A DNA stretch of 64,000 nt from Saitoella complicata NRRL Y-17804 (Eukaryota; Ascomycota; Saitoellomycetes; Saitoellales; Saitoellaceae): positions 186,001 through 250,000 of the forward strand of contig NW_017567019.1 in assembly GCF_001661265.1 (NCBI RefSeq). The letters run 5' to 3'. The notes beneath the pieces were generated by a model. The model was not told the DNA's origin, did not search any database, and worked only from the letters and a program-made list of their open reading frames with translations. How positions within the stretch are numbered: position 1 is the first letter of the stretch; every line of letters begins with the position of its first letter. Below are positions 33,801 through 43,848 of the stretch, one piece after another. The translations under genes and the position numbers were made by a program.

Positions 33801-34120
33801 ATTGTCTGAGCGGGGTCGGTAATGGTGATGGGGGACTGACCGCTGGGGTTGATAGTAGCCACAGGAGCGACCGCAGCACCACCGTCAGTGTAGACAGTGG
33901 TGGTGGAGGTGACAGTCGAGGGCGGGGGGCAGGTGGACGCGGTGACGGTCTCCGTCACGGTGGTGGTGGAGATAGAGGCGGGAAGGACGGAGGCAGTGCC
34001 ATTGGTAGCAGTGCCATTGTTGGTGGCGAAGAACTGACGTTTCGCAAAGTTCAATGGAGAAGCATGGGCAAGGCCAGCCGAGAGCGAGAGCGCTCCGAGC
34101 AGGGATGAGCGGATGTGCAT
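30824..34120 (-). CDS. Giant secreted Ala/Val/Ser/Thr-rich wall protein, adhesin-like
   Basis: 1098 aa in one uninterrupted exon. Signal peptide at residues 1-20 (LLGALSLSAGLAHA), then a Lys-Arg site at 27-28 suitable for Kex2 processing. Residues about 40-260 are Thr/Val/Pro-rich and probably O-glycosylated; 260-380 are Ser/Gly/Ala/Pro-rich. A more ordered part follows (ATIDGLPVVLSVVADLPVLA, then CPVNINGQVLNVLNVGVALG), and a long region of loosely repeated SSVLAVPTAVVSDV-like units. A Cys-containing helical segment near residues 900-1010 (AISALNASQNAIAQIDAAVS) resembles hydrophobic surface-binding wall proteins. The C-terminus ends in a weakly hydrophobic Gly/Val stretch, not a clear GPI signal. 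Likely role: surface hydrophobicity or adhesion, inferred from composition. Confidence 0.75.
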   Translation of the reverse strand: MHIRSSLLGALSLSAGLAHASPLNFAKRQFFATNNGTATNGTASVLPASISTTTVTETVTASTCPPPSTVTSTTTVYTDGGAAVAPVATINPSGQSPITITDPAQTITVTATNWVVETTSITSPGVYDLGAQPTSISDVPAAIVYASPIETTTTAPWQYFPGGSLSDPITITVEVGSGPSPTTQAFQVAPVADTSVVTSYVPAPTTIIINNDITIDVTVAPTYIQYTTVTTTVTSSEVPTSSGGAAVAPDATSSTGGAGAVAPTGAPGGLQASTAAPSAFSSAPFGNFSAPATSAASSTGNGGAADPANTGSASAAPSSSGAAGPSGNPGGFQGGIGSDASSTAAPTDGTAPTGTVAPSGIPSGASDSSVPAGPTPTARSFLVNATIDGLPVVLSVVADLPVLAPLTGNNSGVLLSIDPNGNLVLESGLVAAIVNNTLQFIDPNGDIPLLSVIPTVISGPNGLELSVDGVIQPTLACPVNINGQVLNVLNVGVALGTQCTAVSLAAAVPGLLDPILSASVALSDLVPSATEAVGSIISSVLAVPTAVVSDVESLLSEILATPLPTVSIPADIVPTDVVAGACSQLATAVPNADLLLANIAVATSSISAEVALAQATLISASITTLPTAIPILQSIESALGVEANNIASATVALGAPGATAVCETADAIVTDAVDIVNSLVSNANDLLAALILDVQSLLANVLGDVTSDVVPGATSAVASIVDQVVTSVLPEVTSAVGAIASDAAAILPVGVATSAVDSILSSVVPDATSAVGDVASAVSDVASDVLAVPTSVLGDVATDVLPEVTTAVGDVVSSVVAGAIPTATELVASVVSDVDSVLSSVVADPTAVVTDVVSVVTDVLAVVTSDLATVVTDVASVATGVVAGVETAVGDILATPTDSAAATETTCDTSGSIVQVNAAISALNASQNAIAQIDAAVSIGDSTALQNLLGEAPLVAANITALENTLTQLEQALNVPTSADVCLGLLDLSTGQIATANVEANVVNGLITALVDDLTIGGNTNGLVELNAIVSALGLPITVDTTVDAVTSVVADTAATATSVVADTVSTAAAVVSDTAATATAVVGGVVGGLTGALGLRV

Positions 34121-36704
34121 TGTCGAGAACCTACTATGCGATTGCCGACTGTCGAAAGCGAAAGGTGAAGCCGGAGAAGGTGGTCGAGGGTTGTAGCAGG
34201 TGCTGGATGAAGAACAATCGACGAGGGAGGGGGCACCTCCTTTTTATGCCCGGAGGACCCGACGAACGAGATGGTGAAGGGGGGATGAGGAGATCCGGGT
34301 TGACATTGCAATCGCGCCCTTCGGGAACCATCGTCCAAACAGATCTACACGAGAGATCCTAGTGCCAGAAGGCCTCAACAAACAAACCGCCACGCTCTCC
34401 ATTAGCCATGAGCGATTCTCTCCAAGGGCGGGATCATCCGCCTCACCAGTCCATACCGCAACGAGGAACGGATCAGCTCCTTCGGCCGGAGCTGTTCCGT
34501 CTTCTCGAGGGGGGTCGAGCAACGTGGGACTTGTGCACGGACATTTGCGCAATGCACGGACCACTCTTCGTCAAACAGGCGCATGCTGACGTAAAGTGGT
34601 AACGGGTCAGCGCACGCTGGTGAGCCATTGGGTTTCGTGTTTGCGTGTTTGAGGAGGTTACTCGCGAGTTTGACCTGGGAGAGCAAGCGTGTGTCATCGA
34701 GGCCTAGGCTGCGGATTGCGCCAATGACCAGTGTGTGATGTGAGGAGATGCTCCGCAGTGTCGTAGTTCGTATGCCTCGGCGGAAGTGCTAACGAATTGC
34801 CCGGTGGAACTGTGTGCAGCTGTGCTTCTGCATGATTGGTTGCCTTCGCAGGTTTCTTACGCGCGTTAGAACATGAGGCAAGCCATTGGCCACTCGTCAC
34901 CCCTCTTTCTCGTATTCATATGCATGTCGAGCATGTCGCAATGCTCAGAGAAGCCCATAAAGGCTCGTCGACATCGGATTCCTCGGACTGATCTGCTCTG
35001 CGCATCCTCCCAACGACAGACCCCTTCAGGAAGACAAACAACCCCTCCTCCTCTACCCTACGTTACAAGCGATAGGTTTCTGGTGGTTAGCCGTGTATAT
35101 CTTCATGGCGTGAGTTCTGCAGTGCCGTTACCCGTCGAGCGCCGCTAGCGCCTCAATTTCGCGCTCGGACCACTTAGCCCCCAAGAGCAGCTTTCCGCGC
35201 TTCCGCTCGTGCACTAGTCGCAGGACTGAACAATCCACCTTGTAATTCTCCTAGGCGAAGGAGGGGGTGAAGCCTCCTAGGTCATTCATGCGAGTCGGCT
35301 GAACGGAGCTTGCAGGAGCAGATACATAGCCGATTCCATGCCGTCATCGACACTCTCTGATCCTCGTCAATCTCGTCAATTGAAGCCAAGCTGTGCGCTC
35401 GTATACGGTTCGAGTTTCCCTACTGCAACGGACATTGCCCGCTGTGGTCCTTCCCCAACACAATACCGCCCGCACGTTCTCGCACACGTTCCCTCACCCG
35501 CTCCAACGCGCGCCGCACTTGCACCCCGTAGCTGCCCGTACCCGCAGCGGCTCTAACGGCGGCCCTACGCGATATAGCCATGAAGATTCCAGCCCCCCTG
35601 GACTCTCGCTTATACCGTTAGCTGTAGTTACTAGAGAAGTAGCTTGCAATTGAGTCGGGGAGTTCCGACGGTAAGTGCCGGGAAGGGATCTACACCAAAA
35701 TGAGAAGCGTTTGCAGTCACCACTTACTTACCCATGGCTACGCCTCCCTGATCTTCCACGCGTTTGCCATCGGGACACGCTCATCTCCTTACCCCTCCCT
35801 CTCCTCACGATCCAGCCTGAATCGTGAATTGACAGGTTCGTGACGGATAATAGCGTTTCCTTCATCCGGAAACTACGCAGCTCGAGACGAGGAAGTGAAA
35901 TCCCTGGTGTCACTCTCGAGGAAGTTTGTGCGCAGCGCACCGGTCACCTCTACCGTACCCCAGACTCGGAGACTTTTAGAGTTAGAGTCTGGATCGAGCT
36001 CAAGTCTCGTACACTTACGTAACTTGTCTCCTTGAGACGCTTTTGGCCTACGTAAACTGCATCAGGGTGCTTCGCAACAATCGGTCGTCGCATGAGGGGG
36101 CCCAAACGCAAAAGTTCGAAAATCCATTTCCGCACGGACCAAGGCTGCATGCATCTCTCTGCCTCACACCAAACGGAATCTCAAATCCCAGATTGCCGAT
36201 GCATGAGCCTCGCTCGTAACCGTCTTCGCGTAGAAGACGCCTCAAGCATCGAGAAACAGCGTACGCGCGTAAGCGCGTAGGCGCTGGATGCCAACATTTT
36301 CCTCGTACGGCGCTGATTACGTTATGAAACCTTTATTTGCAATTGGGGTTGGCCTCGGCGTGCATGTAGAGCCGAGAGAGGGTTGGAGACGATCGATTCG
36401 TCAATGGCGAATTGTGAAACAAGGACATCCGATGTTGCGAACTGCTCAGTACAGTTGCTAAGAATAGCTACAGTACGAGATAGCGTACGAGGGGCCACAC
36501 ACGTAGCCATCCGCAAAAAGAAACGAACGATGGGAGAGAATCACAATCAAAACGAGAGATTCTTGATATCCTAGAAACTAAAATGACTGTTGCACTCAAC
36601 AAAGTCCAAACCTTGGTTAATCAATACGCCTTTGAACCTTGCCCAGAGTCAATTACCCAACTTCCATCCCAAAAAAAGAAAACGAAAACCAACCGACCAA
36701 ACGA
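34121..36704. other. Long intergenic region
   Basis: 2.6 kb without a supported gene. The left 150 bp hold the promoter of the wall-protein gene. Frames up to about 100 codons exist but none shows a domain or a joinable spliced model. A GGTTCGAGTTTCC near 35408 only loosely resembles a tRNA B box. A CpG-rich GCGTAAGCGCGTAGGCGC run lies at about 36266. Confidence 0.6.
34241..34248 (-). promoter_or_regulatory. TATA-like element of the wall-protein gene
   Basis: CATAAAAA on the minus strand, 121-128 bp upstream of the ATG at 34120. Confidence 0.4.
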
Positions 36705-39700
36705 TTACGCACCCATCACCACAGCTCCGACACGACCCCGAACACGTCTCACAACAGCGCCTGCCAGGTGAATCCCCTTCTCTGCCATCTCCGGACTCAT
36801 CCTCGCCAAGAAGCGGAACAAGAACATCGCAAAGATGAGCATCAACACCGGCAACCAGAACAAGTACAACATTCTATCGCCTCCACCGCTCTTCCTCTGC
36901 GCACGGATCATCTCGGCTTGTTCCGGCGTAACCTCAACCTTCCTCGCTTCCCACCTCTTCCTGAGCCTCGTCCAGCGCGTGCCGGTAGATGACTGCGTAG
37001 CAACAGCAGCCTTCTCTTCGGCTCCACCAACGGATGACGGCCCAGCGGATTGCTCGCCCTCAGCACAGTGCTCAGAATACGGCGGCGGAGGTGCCTCGAA
37101 TAGGTTCTTGATAGCAGGCGGAATAAACCACTGATCCCGACCCGCCTTTCCCTCCCTTCCACCCGCCCCATCCACGCTCGTAGAACTCGAAGTCCGCGAC
37201 GCAGAAGGTCTAGGAATCTGAGCCAACAACGCATTGAGACCAGCCATAGAAGCCGGGAACTCATTCCACGCGTAATTGGCAGGTTGTCTGACAAAGTTTG
37301 GAATCCTCGCGGACTCAGGAAGCTGAGACCAGATCGCAGCGGAGGTAGAAGCGAGCATCTCTGCCAAGCTATGATGAAGGTTTTCCGAAGGGGGCGCAGT
37401 CGTAGAGGTCGTGGGGGGTTGTTCCGGGAGGGTGTGCGCATCCGAAACAATCCCTTCAACCTCGGTCTTTGGCGTGACCGGAGCGGATGACGAGATGCGG
37501 GTTTCGTAGTCAGCCAAGGTTGCCGGACCAGAACGTTTCCTGTGATGGTGTCTTAAAACTTGAACCTCGCTGTAGGACTTGGTTCTCGTAATACCGGCCG
37601 GGCGACCACGAGAGCTGACACGACTGGCACTCCTGCTACGCCTGCGGATAACCCAAACTTCTTCTTCCTCTTCTTCTTCAATGTCCTGCTCGTCCGAGTC
37701 ATAGTCCGGCATGCCCTCCAACCACTCAAGACCACTAACGGAAACAGTGTCATCAGACTCCTCCTCGTCATCAACATGGGAGAAGACAGTGTAAGCACTC
37801 GACACGGACGAGCTCCTAGAGTGACTGGGCTGAGTAACAGGCACAGCCACAGGCGTACGTCCGGCAGTCAATGCCTCGACAACTGCTTCCCATCCACCAA
37901 GGCGAGCAAGCTTCAACGGAGTCAAACCACCACTCGTCACCGCGTTGACATCGGCACCGGCACCCAACAGCCGAGCAACAATACCACCATGACCAGTCGA
38001 GGCAGCAAAGTGAAGCGGGGTGTACCCATTCTTGTCACGTCCGTTCGTCTGCGCACCACGAGCCAACAAAGCAGCAACCAACCTCTGGTAACCACACATT
38101 GTCGCGAGGTGCAACATGTTGTGTCCAGCACGGTTACGGTGGTTCAGCCTAGCCGGGTGCGGGCTCGTGTCAAGATCAATCATGTCCAGACACCTCAACA
38201 AACACCCCTCGAGATCCTCACCATCCGTAACACCAAGTACACCATTCGCCAACATCGTCCTCAAGTTCTGCTGAATCTGTCCCTGAGAAGCACCCTGCAT
38301 CTGTCCACCCTGCGCACCAACACCCACGATCCTCATCGCAATCTGACGCGCATCCTCCAATCGTCCAGTCATCTTCAACCCAACAACCTGCAACGCCAAC
38401 TCCATCAACGCACGATCAGTCTCGTCAAAATAGGTAAAGACCCTCTGCGCCGTAGACGGCGTGTCCATCCCATTCGTCAACTGACCCATAATCTGCTTTC
38501 CGAAACCGACGACGACAGCACCCGGTGCACACGCAGGAGGCAACACGCAAACCAACGTAGTCGGAGACCAACACACTGTGCTCACGGCCGGCACTTCACC
38601 AAACATCACCGTCACACCAGGCACAAAGTTGTTACCCAAGACCGTGACTTCGATACCACCATGCGTAGGCCCCTCACACGGAATCAACCTCGATACCATG
38701 GGGAGTGGTACATGCTCCATACCATCCATCCCAAACTGTGCATTCGCAACATCAAACATGTTCATCTGATGAAGCTGCTCCTGCGGTGTCTGCATAACAG
38801 GCTGCATCTGCATCTGCGGGCTCGTGTGCGGAGGCAAAGATGCCGCAGGCGAGCTCATCCTGCTCGACGGCGCAGTGTTGGGGTAGTTTTCGAACAGCAG
38901 ATTAGACAAGTCCAACGGAGGACGGTTCGCAGCAGACACGCTGTCGGGCGTGGGTGGACCAGTGTTCACCATGCTCGGCGCACCAGTGGACGTACCACTC
39001 ATAGGGATATTCATAGCCTCGTGCTGCAACGGGCTCTTTTGCTCGTAGCCCGCCGGCAAGATCTGCGCCGATGTCGGAGTCGTAGGAATATTCAGCTTGG
39101 TCATCGCCAAGTTTGTGGGCAGCTTTGACGGACCAGCCATACTCTGCTGCGGTGATCTCTTCTTTCTCGTAGTTTTGATGGGTCCACCAGGTCCAGCCGT
39201 AGTCGATCCATTACTCAACGAGTTGCCCCTCTTCGTTCTCTTCGCCGCCGGGAGGGGAGGACTGGGTGCGGTGCTCGTCAAGGCGCTTGACATTATTTCC
39301 TCCATAAACGTGTTAGGATCCCTTGGACTTGTGCCTGCCGTGCTCGTTCCCTTGACCTTCGAAGTAGTTTTGTGGTCGTCGGTGATCATCACGATAGGAC
39401 TGTTCGCTCTGGCGATGATAGTACCGGTAGGGTCGCGGATTAGGATCTTCATGATGAACCCAACCTTCTCCTTGTGGTGTCTGCAGTAACAGGTGATGCG
39501 GGTAGGAACAACGATCTGGCCGTGAGGGTCGAACTCGCAAAGCTCCGTGGTGTTGAACATGAGAATCTTTCGCTCCTCATCGGGCAAAATAGGTGGCTCG
39601 TCGCTTTGTACTGCGCCGTCTGCGTCGGTAGTAGGGTCAGGTCGAACCCTCTTGTATTCCTTCTTACGCTGCGCACGTTTTCTCTCTCTTTGTATACATC

Positions 39701-40487
39701 CCGCACAGATCGTAACTTCTCTTCCATCACTTGCACAAACAACCAATGCCTCCAAAACCGCGATATTCTCCGGTCGCCACCCCTTCGCTGGCTCCTTCAT
39801 ATTCCTGACCTTCAACTTCTCTTTTGCAATTGCGTATTCCGGAAGCTGAAGGTGAGTGTATCGAAGAGGCATCCCAGAAGAGGAACATAACTGCAACGTA
39901 ATCTTGATTTGCGTCTCAACTCGCGACTTGGCGCCGTGGTCGGGGATACCGATGATGTTGAGAAGATAGTCGCGGTCGTCGGGCATGTTCGAGTTGACAA
40001 TCCCAGGTTGAGCAAACATGATCGTGTCTAGCATGCCTGTTTCTGCTTGACCGAACATGTCGTTGTGTCCCATTTCCTTCTCCAAACATCCACTAGGTGC
40101 AGGGGCCGTGCCAAGCATGATATCCTCCATAGACACGGTCTGAACAGCCACCCCTTTCTGCATCTCCTCCTCCATTTTCAAACCAGCCGGAATCGAAGCC
40201 AAAAATGGTCCTGAAGCGCTCCATACCGCGTCGTTAGGTGCGCTAGGCATTTCGAGATTCTTCAATCCACCATTGAGTATCGGCCCGGGACTCGAGGCTG
40301 CTGACTCGAAATCGAAGTGCATTGAAAACTCTTCTGACGTAGTTACTGACCGTAATCCGTTCTCCAAGTGTTCGTCGATATTGTAAGAAGCTGGCGAGCC
40401 TGAGTCGGTGTCCGATGACTGTGACGACGGAATTGATGGCGGCACCTGTTGCATCAAGGCGGCAGGGTTGATGGTGTTTTCAGACAT
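36705..40487 (-). CDS. MGA2: Membrane-bound transcription regulator, Mga2/Spt23 family
   Basis: 1260 aa, single exon. Order of parts: acidic, Ser-rich N-terminus; conserved ETQIKITLQLCSSSG / LPEYAIAKEKLK block near residues 180-225; VVPTRITCYCRHHKEKVGF; an IPT/TIG immunoglobulin-like domain at about 596-680 (RLIPCEGPTHGGIEVTVLG); ankyrin repeats at about 770-870 (NGYTPLHFAASTGHGGIVAR); an acidic linker; and one transmembrane helix at about 1203-1225 (FWLPVLMLIFAMFLFRFLA). This is the architecture of yeast Mga2 and Spt23, ER-anchored p120 precursors released by proteasomal processing to activate the OLE1 desaturase when membranes are too saturated or oxygen is low. All parts are present, so processing is probably conserved. 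Confidence 0.93.
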   Translation of the reverse strand: MSENTINPAALMQQVPPSIPSSQSSDTDSGSPASYNIDEHLENGLRSVTTSEEFSMHFDFESAASSPGPILNGGLKNLEMPSAPNDAVWSASGPFLASIPAGLKMEEEMQKGVAVQTVSMEDIMLGTAPAPSGCLEKEMGHNDMFGQAETGMLDTIMFAQPGIVNSNMPDDRDYLLNIIGIPDHGAKSRVETQIKITLQLCSSSGMPLRYTHLQLPEYAIAKEKLKVRNMKEPAKGWRPENIAVLEALVVCASDGREVTICAGCIQRERKRAQRKKEYKRVRPDPTTDADGAVQSDEPPILPDEERKILMFNTTELCEFDPHGQIVVPTRITCYCRHHKEKVGFIMKILIRDPTGTIIARANSPIVMITDDHKTTSKVKGTSTAGTSPRDPNTFMEEIMSSALTSTAPSPPLPAAKRTKRGNSLSNGSTTAGPGGPIKTTRKKRSPQQSMAGPSKLPTNLAMTKLNIPTTPTSAQILPAGYEQKSPLQHEAMNIPMSGTSTGAPSMVNTGPPTPDSVSAANRPPLDLSNLLFENYPNTAPSSRMSSPAASLPPHTSPQMQMQPVMQTPQEQLHQMNMFDVANAQFGMDGMEHVPLPMVSRLIPCEGPTHGGIEVTVLGNNFVPGVTVMFGEVPAVSTVCWSPTTLVCVLPPACAPGAVVVGFGKQIMGQLTNGMDTPSTAQRVFTYFDETDRALMELALQVVGLKMTGRLEDARQIAMRIVGVGAQGGQMQGASQGQIQQNLRTMLANGVLGVTDGEDLEGCLLRCLDMIDLDTSPHPARLNHRNRAGHNMLHLATMCGYQRLVAALLARGAQTNGRDKNGYTPLHFAASTGHGGIVARLLGAGADVNAVTSGGLTPLKLARLGGWEAVVEALTAGRTPVAVPVTQPSHSRSSSVSSAYTVFSHVDDEEESDDTVSVSGLEWLEGMPDYDSDEQDIEEEEEEEVWVIRRRSRSASRVSSRGRPAGITRTKSYSEVQVLRHHHRKRSGPATLADYETRISSSAPVTPKTEVEGIVSDAHTLPEQPPTTSTTAPPSENLHHSLAEMLASTSAAIWSQLPESARIPNFVRQPANYAWNEFPASMAGLNALLAQIPRPSASRTSSSTSVDGAGGREGKAGRDQWFIPPAIKNLFEAPPPPYSEHCAEGEQSAGPSSVGGAEEKAAVATQSSTGTRWTRLRKRWEARKVEVTPEQAEMIRAQRKSGGGDRMLYLFWLPVLMLIFAMFLFRFLARMSPEMAEKGIHLAGAVVRRVRGRVGAVVMGA

Positions 40488-42717
40488 CGTAAAAACGATA
40501 GAAGTTGAAAAGAGCCGCCGTTTGTTCTACCACCGGGCTCTTATCGCACGCAGACCTGTCAACACACCCTTTTTTCGCGTAGCAATTTCGTTTGAAAGCG
40601 GAGGCAAACGGCCCGTTCCTCTACTGATGTAACTGAAGCTGAATGATACGAGCAAAAGCGAACTGATCGGGATGAATGCTCGTGGTAGCCCTCCTGAATG
40701 CTGGCGTCGAGGTTGTCTTTATTCCTTCCAGGGTTCTTTGAGCTGTGCAGTCTGGGAGTGAGACAAGGACACGTTCCCCGCCCTGGGTGTACGAGGGACG
40801 ACGGCTACCAACATACATGAAGTATCAAACTCGGATGATTTCTGAGATCAAAAAGGTTAACTATCATTAAGATTGTAACGTTCGTAGAGTACCCGCTCAT
40901 GCAAACCCTGGATGCAACTGCTCAAAGTTGTCTTTCACCGCCTGCAGCTGCCCTTCCTTCCCGAAACCTGCAAGCCATCAAACGTTATCTTCAATAAAAC
41001 CTTGAAACTCTATTGCCAAGGTCCACATATCCCTCAAGCTTTCCCGTCGGGTGCGGTAACGAGTTCTCCCGTGTTTACTACATAAGCTGCTCCACCGGCG
41101 CCGCGGCCGAGCCCGAGCTGTTACTTTTTTTGAACACTCTGATAAAGTCCGTCCGTGTCTATTCATAGGCATACGATGCGATCCATTTTGGCCGGTAGAC
41201 TCTCTCGAAGGGGTTTAACCGAGCCTATGTCAGTTCACGGCCTGAGCACCAATCAGCCAAGCTCTGCAATATGTGCTAGCTGTGTCATACCGTACACCTC
41301 CATTACGATCGCACAGTCCTCAAAGTGAGCGACTTATTTCAACCTCACTCTTGGATGACTTCACGGTGTGTTCCGTTCGAGACCATTAACCCCCACCCTC
41401 GTCCCATCACACCTCGTCTTCCATAATTGATGTACGCATGTCCATCGTGAACACTTACAATTACAAAGGTATCCGGTACCAGGCATCACACACCGGAGAA
41501 GTAATTTGGCAGATCTCGTATGCAACAAACGGACCGGTTGTTTAATCTCCCACATATCCGACGCAGATTGGCGCAGGCGAGGCGCCGGCGAGGCGCCGGT
41601 GCGTATGCCGAGAACTCCCAAACCTCTGAGCTCATCTCAAGAGGGTCGGGTATGGGATGTTGCAGAGGGTCTGGAGTATGCCGTTATCCTACGATTAGGG
41701 ACGGACCCGTGGACGCCGAGGAGTTGGGGCCGGGAGATGAAGAGGTTGTTGCGATATGATCTTGGCGGTGCGGTACCGTACTTGCACTGCGGATGTTGAG
41801 TTGTGGTATTCGTGCTATGAGCCTTTTCTTTGTCATAATTACAAAGAATCCGGGGCAAGGATGATGCGGATGCGGATTCGGGGGATGTGGGAGGCTAGGG
41901 TACGAGTCGGGAGCATATCCGGAATGTTACACTGACTATGAGGAGTGAATGCGGAGGGGCATCATTGTTCCTTTCTATGCGCTAACTTCAATGGTTCGTG
42001 CCGTGATGGGAGACACGATTGTCTGTGCACAGGATGCTTCTGAGTTCTAGCTCACTTTCGAGACGTTGGTTTGACTGGGTCAGCAAGGCGTGGGAACAAA
42101 AGAGTCGACCCAGCGTCGCTCCCCAGCAAACGATTCGAGCATAGCTATGTCACATGAAGAGAAGTTATACAAACTGAATACAGACGAACATCATCCTTAC
42201 ATCGAAACTGCAATTTTCTCTCGGAGCGCTACAGCAGCTACCCCCGTTAAGCGAACCCAGGCAACCCTCCCGACCCCGAACACTCGGCAGATGCCCTCCC
42301 ACAGCACGCCATACCAACAACAAACCCAAAGCTTCTGTACCAACCAAAGGAAATTCAGCAAAACCAAAACCAAACCCAGGAGCCGGAACCCTCCTCTGCA
42401 TGGCGGTGCACTGCATAAGTATGCATCAAACCAGCAAAAACCGCTGCCAGTTCCCGTTTCCTCCCGATTCATCTCCAACCCACCAAGCTCCTCCTCCGTC
42501 CTCTGGCCTCTATTTCCTACCTGTAAAAGGATTTCGAAGGAGGGGTTGGTCGGGGATGAACGACCGTGGGGTTTGACGGCCGTTAGCTCCTGCGGGTGTG
42601 CACGTGTGCGATTACGACATCGCGGTGCAACGGCTCCCGCCGCGCCTTACAAATCGAAATCTCGAGAAGCAAAAAATTTCGAGATTCTACGAAAGACAAC
42701 AACCCTATTATAACGAG
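40488..42717. other. Long intergenic region with a possible short-exon gene
   Basis: 2.2 kb. The left part holds the MGA2 promoter, the right part the RCF2 promoter and 5' leader. On the minus strand at 41186-40897 short segments look coding between good splice signals: an ATG exon MDRI, an acceptor after a 57-bp intron leading into LGLGRGAGGAAYVVNTGEL, and a final FGKEGQLQAVKDNFEQLHPG exon ending in TGA at 40899-40897. I could not build a complete frame across the last junction, so no CDS is claimed. Confidence 0.45.
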
Positions 42718-43619
42718 ATGAAGGTTCTTACGAAGGAACAGGAAGAGGGTACGTCCTACTCCACTACTCTGCCGTGTTTCGTCGCCGAGGATCACCCGAG
42801 GCATCGGTGGGTGCGGTGGCGAGGACGGCAGGGGTGGTAATGAATGAGGTGATCAGGATAGATGGCTGACGTGCTTTTTTTTCTTTTGTAGAACACTACC
42901 AAGCTGCCCTCAAGGCTGGTGCCAAGGGTGGGTTGGTCTGGACTGGTGTCGCGTTGGCTGGATGTGCTGTTGCGCAAAGATATGTTCCTTCGTTCAAGAA
43001 CTGGACGTTGCCCCTGAAGGTATCCCCTACCACTCCTCCATCCGTCATCTCCTTCTTGCTAACATATCGGCAGGCATTCATCGTGACTTCCATCGGTACC
43101 GCCGGTGTCGTTATCGTTGGAGAGAAGGGCTCCCGCCAATACGAAATCTCTCAGTGGGGCGAACTCCCCCCCGAGGACAAGATCGACTACTCCAACCTCT
43201 CTTTCAGCCAAGCAACCCTCCGCTGGGCCATCGAGAACAAATACAAAATCGTGCTCGGAGCTTGGGTCCTCTCCATGGCCGGCTCCCTCGGTTTCGTCTG
43301 GCAAAACCGATACCTCTCCTCCTCGCAGAAACTCGTGCAAGCTCGTATGTATGCTCAGGGTCTCACTCTGGCTGTTTTGTTGGCGAGTGCGTCGATTGGG
43401 GTGAATGATTCGTATGAGGATAAGGGGCGGGACGTGACGATCCCTGACCCGGCGAATCCGGGGAAGACGATTACGATTCATGAGGGGAAGGAGAGTTATC
43501 CGGGGGAGAATGATTGGCAGGTTGCGGTTGCGCAGGAGGAGGCGAAGTTGAAGGCTCAGGGGAAGATGAATGAGAAGGGCCAATTGATTAACAAGGATGG
43601 ATCTGTTAAGCAGTTGTAG
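42718..43619 (+). CDS. RCF2: Respiratory supercomplex factor Rcf2 (HIG1 domain)
   Basis: Three exons, 42718-42748 (31 nt), 42892-43019 and 43074-43619; introns 143 and 54 bp; 234 aa (yeast Rcf2 is 224 aa). It reads MKVLTKEQEEEHYQAALKAG at the start, as in the family. Two hydrophobic segments (GLVWTGVALAGCAVAQRYV, AFIVTSIGTAGVVIVGE) precede the HIG1 domain at about residues 95-150 (NKYKIVLGAWVLSMAGSLGF, YLSSSQKLVQARMYAQG). Rcf2 sits in the mitochondrial inner membrane and supports cytochrome c oxidase and III-IV supercomplexes. The charged C-terminal tail is family-typical. Trs130 follows 229 bp downstream on the same strand. Confidence 0.93.
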
Positions 43620-43848
43620 ACGCCTACTGTACGTGATCCGCGAGGTGGAGGCTCAAATGCCGGTGGTATGGGGCGTGTACGATAGGATTAGGGTGGTGTG
43701 ATAGAGCATAGCTTAAGTACTTCTTTCATAAACACAAATTATTTCCTCTTCTCCATTTGTGTGTATGCGAAGTCATGCATCCCCTGCACCGCGGTAAACA
43801 TATGACGGAAGGTGAACTCCAAGGATTTTGCAATTACAATTGGACGAT

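Noticed and set aside
35400-35425. tRNA-like B box GGTTCGAGTTTCC
   Set aside because: Departs from the B-box consensus and no A box or cloverleaf can be drawn upstream.
37560-39128. 522-codon plus-strand frame opposite MGA2
   Set aside because: Arg/His/Thr-rich shadow translation of a clearly recognisable minus-strand gene.
42090-42713. 207-codon frame upstream of RCF2
   Set aside because: No domain, low-complexity Pro/Thr/Arg composition, and it ends at the RCF2 start; probably promoter and leader.
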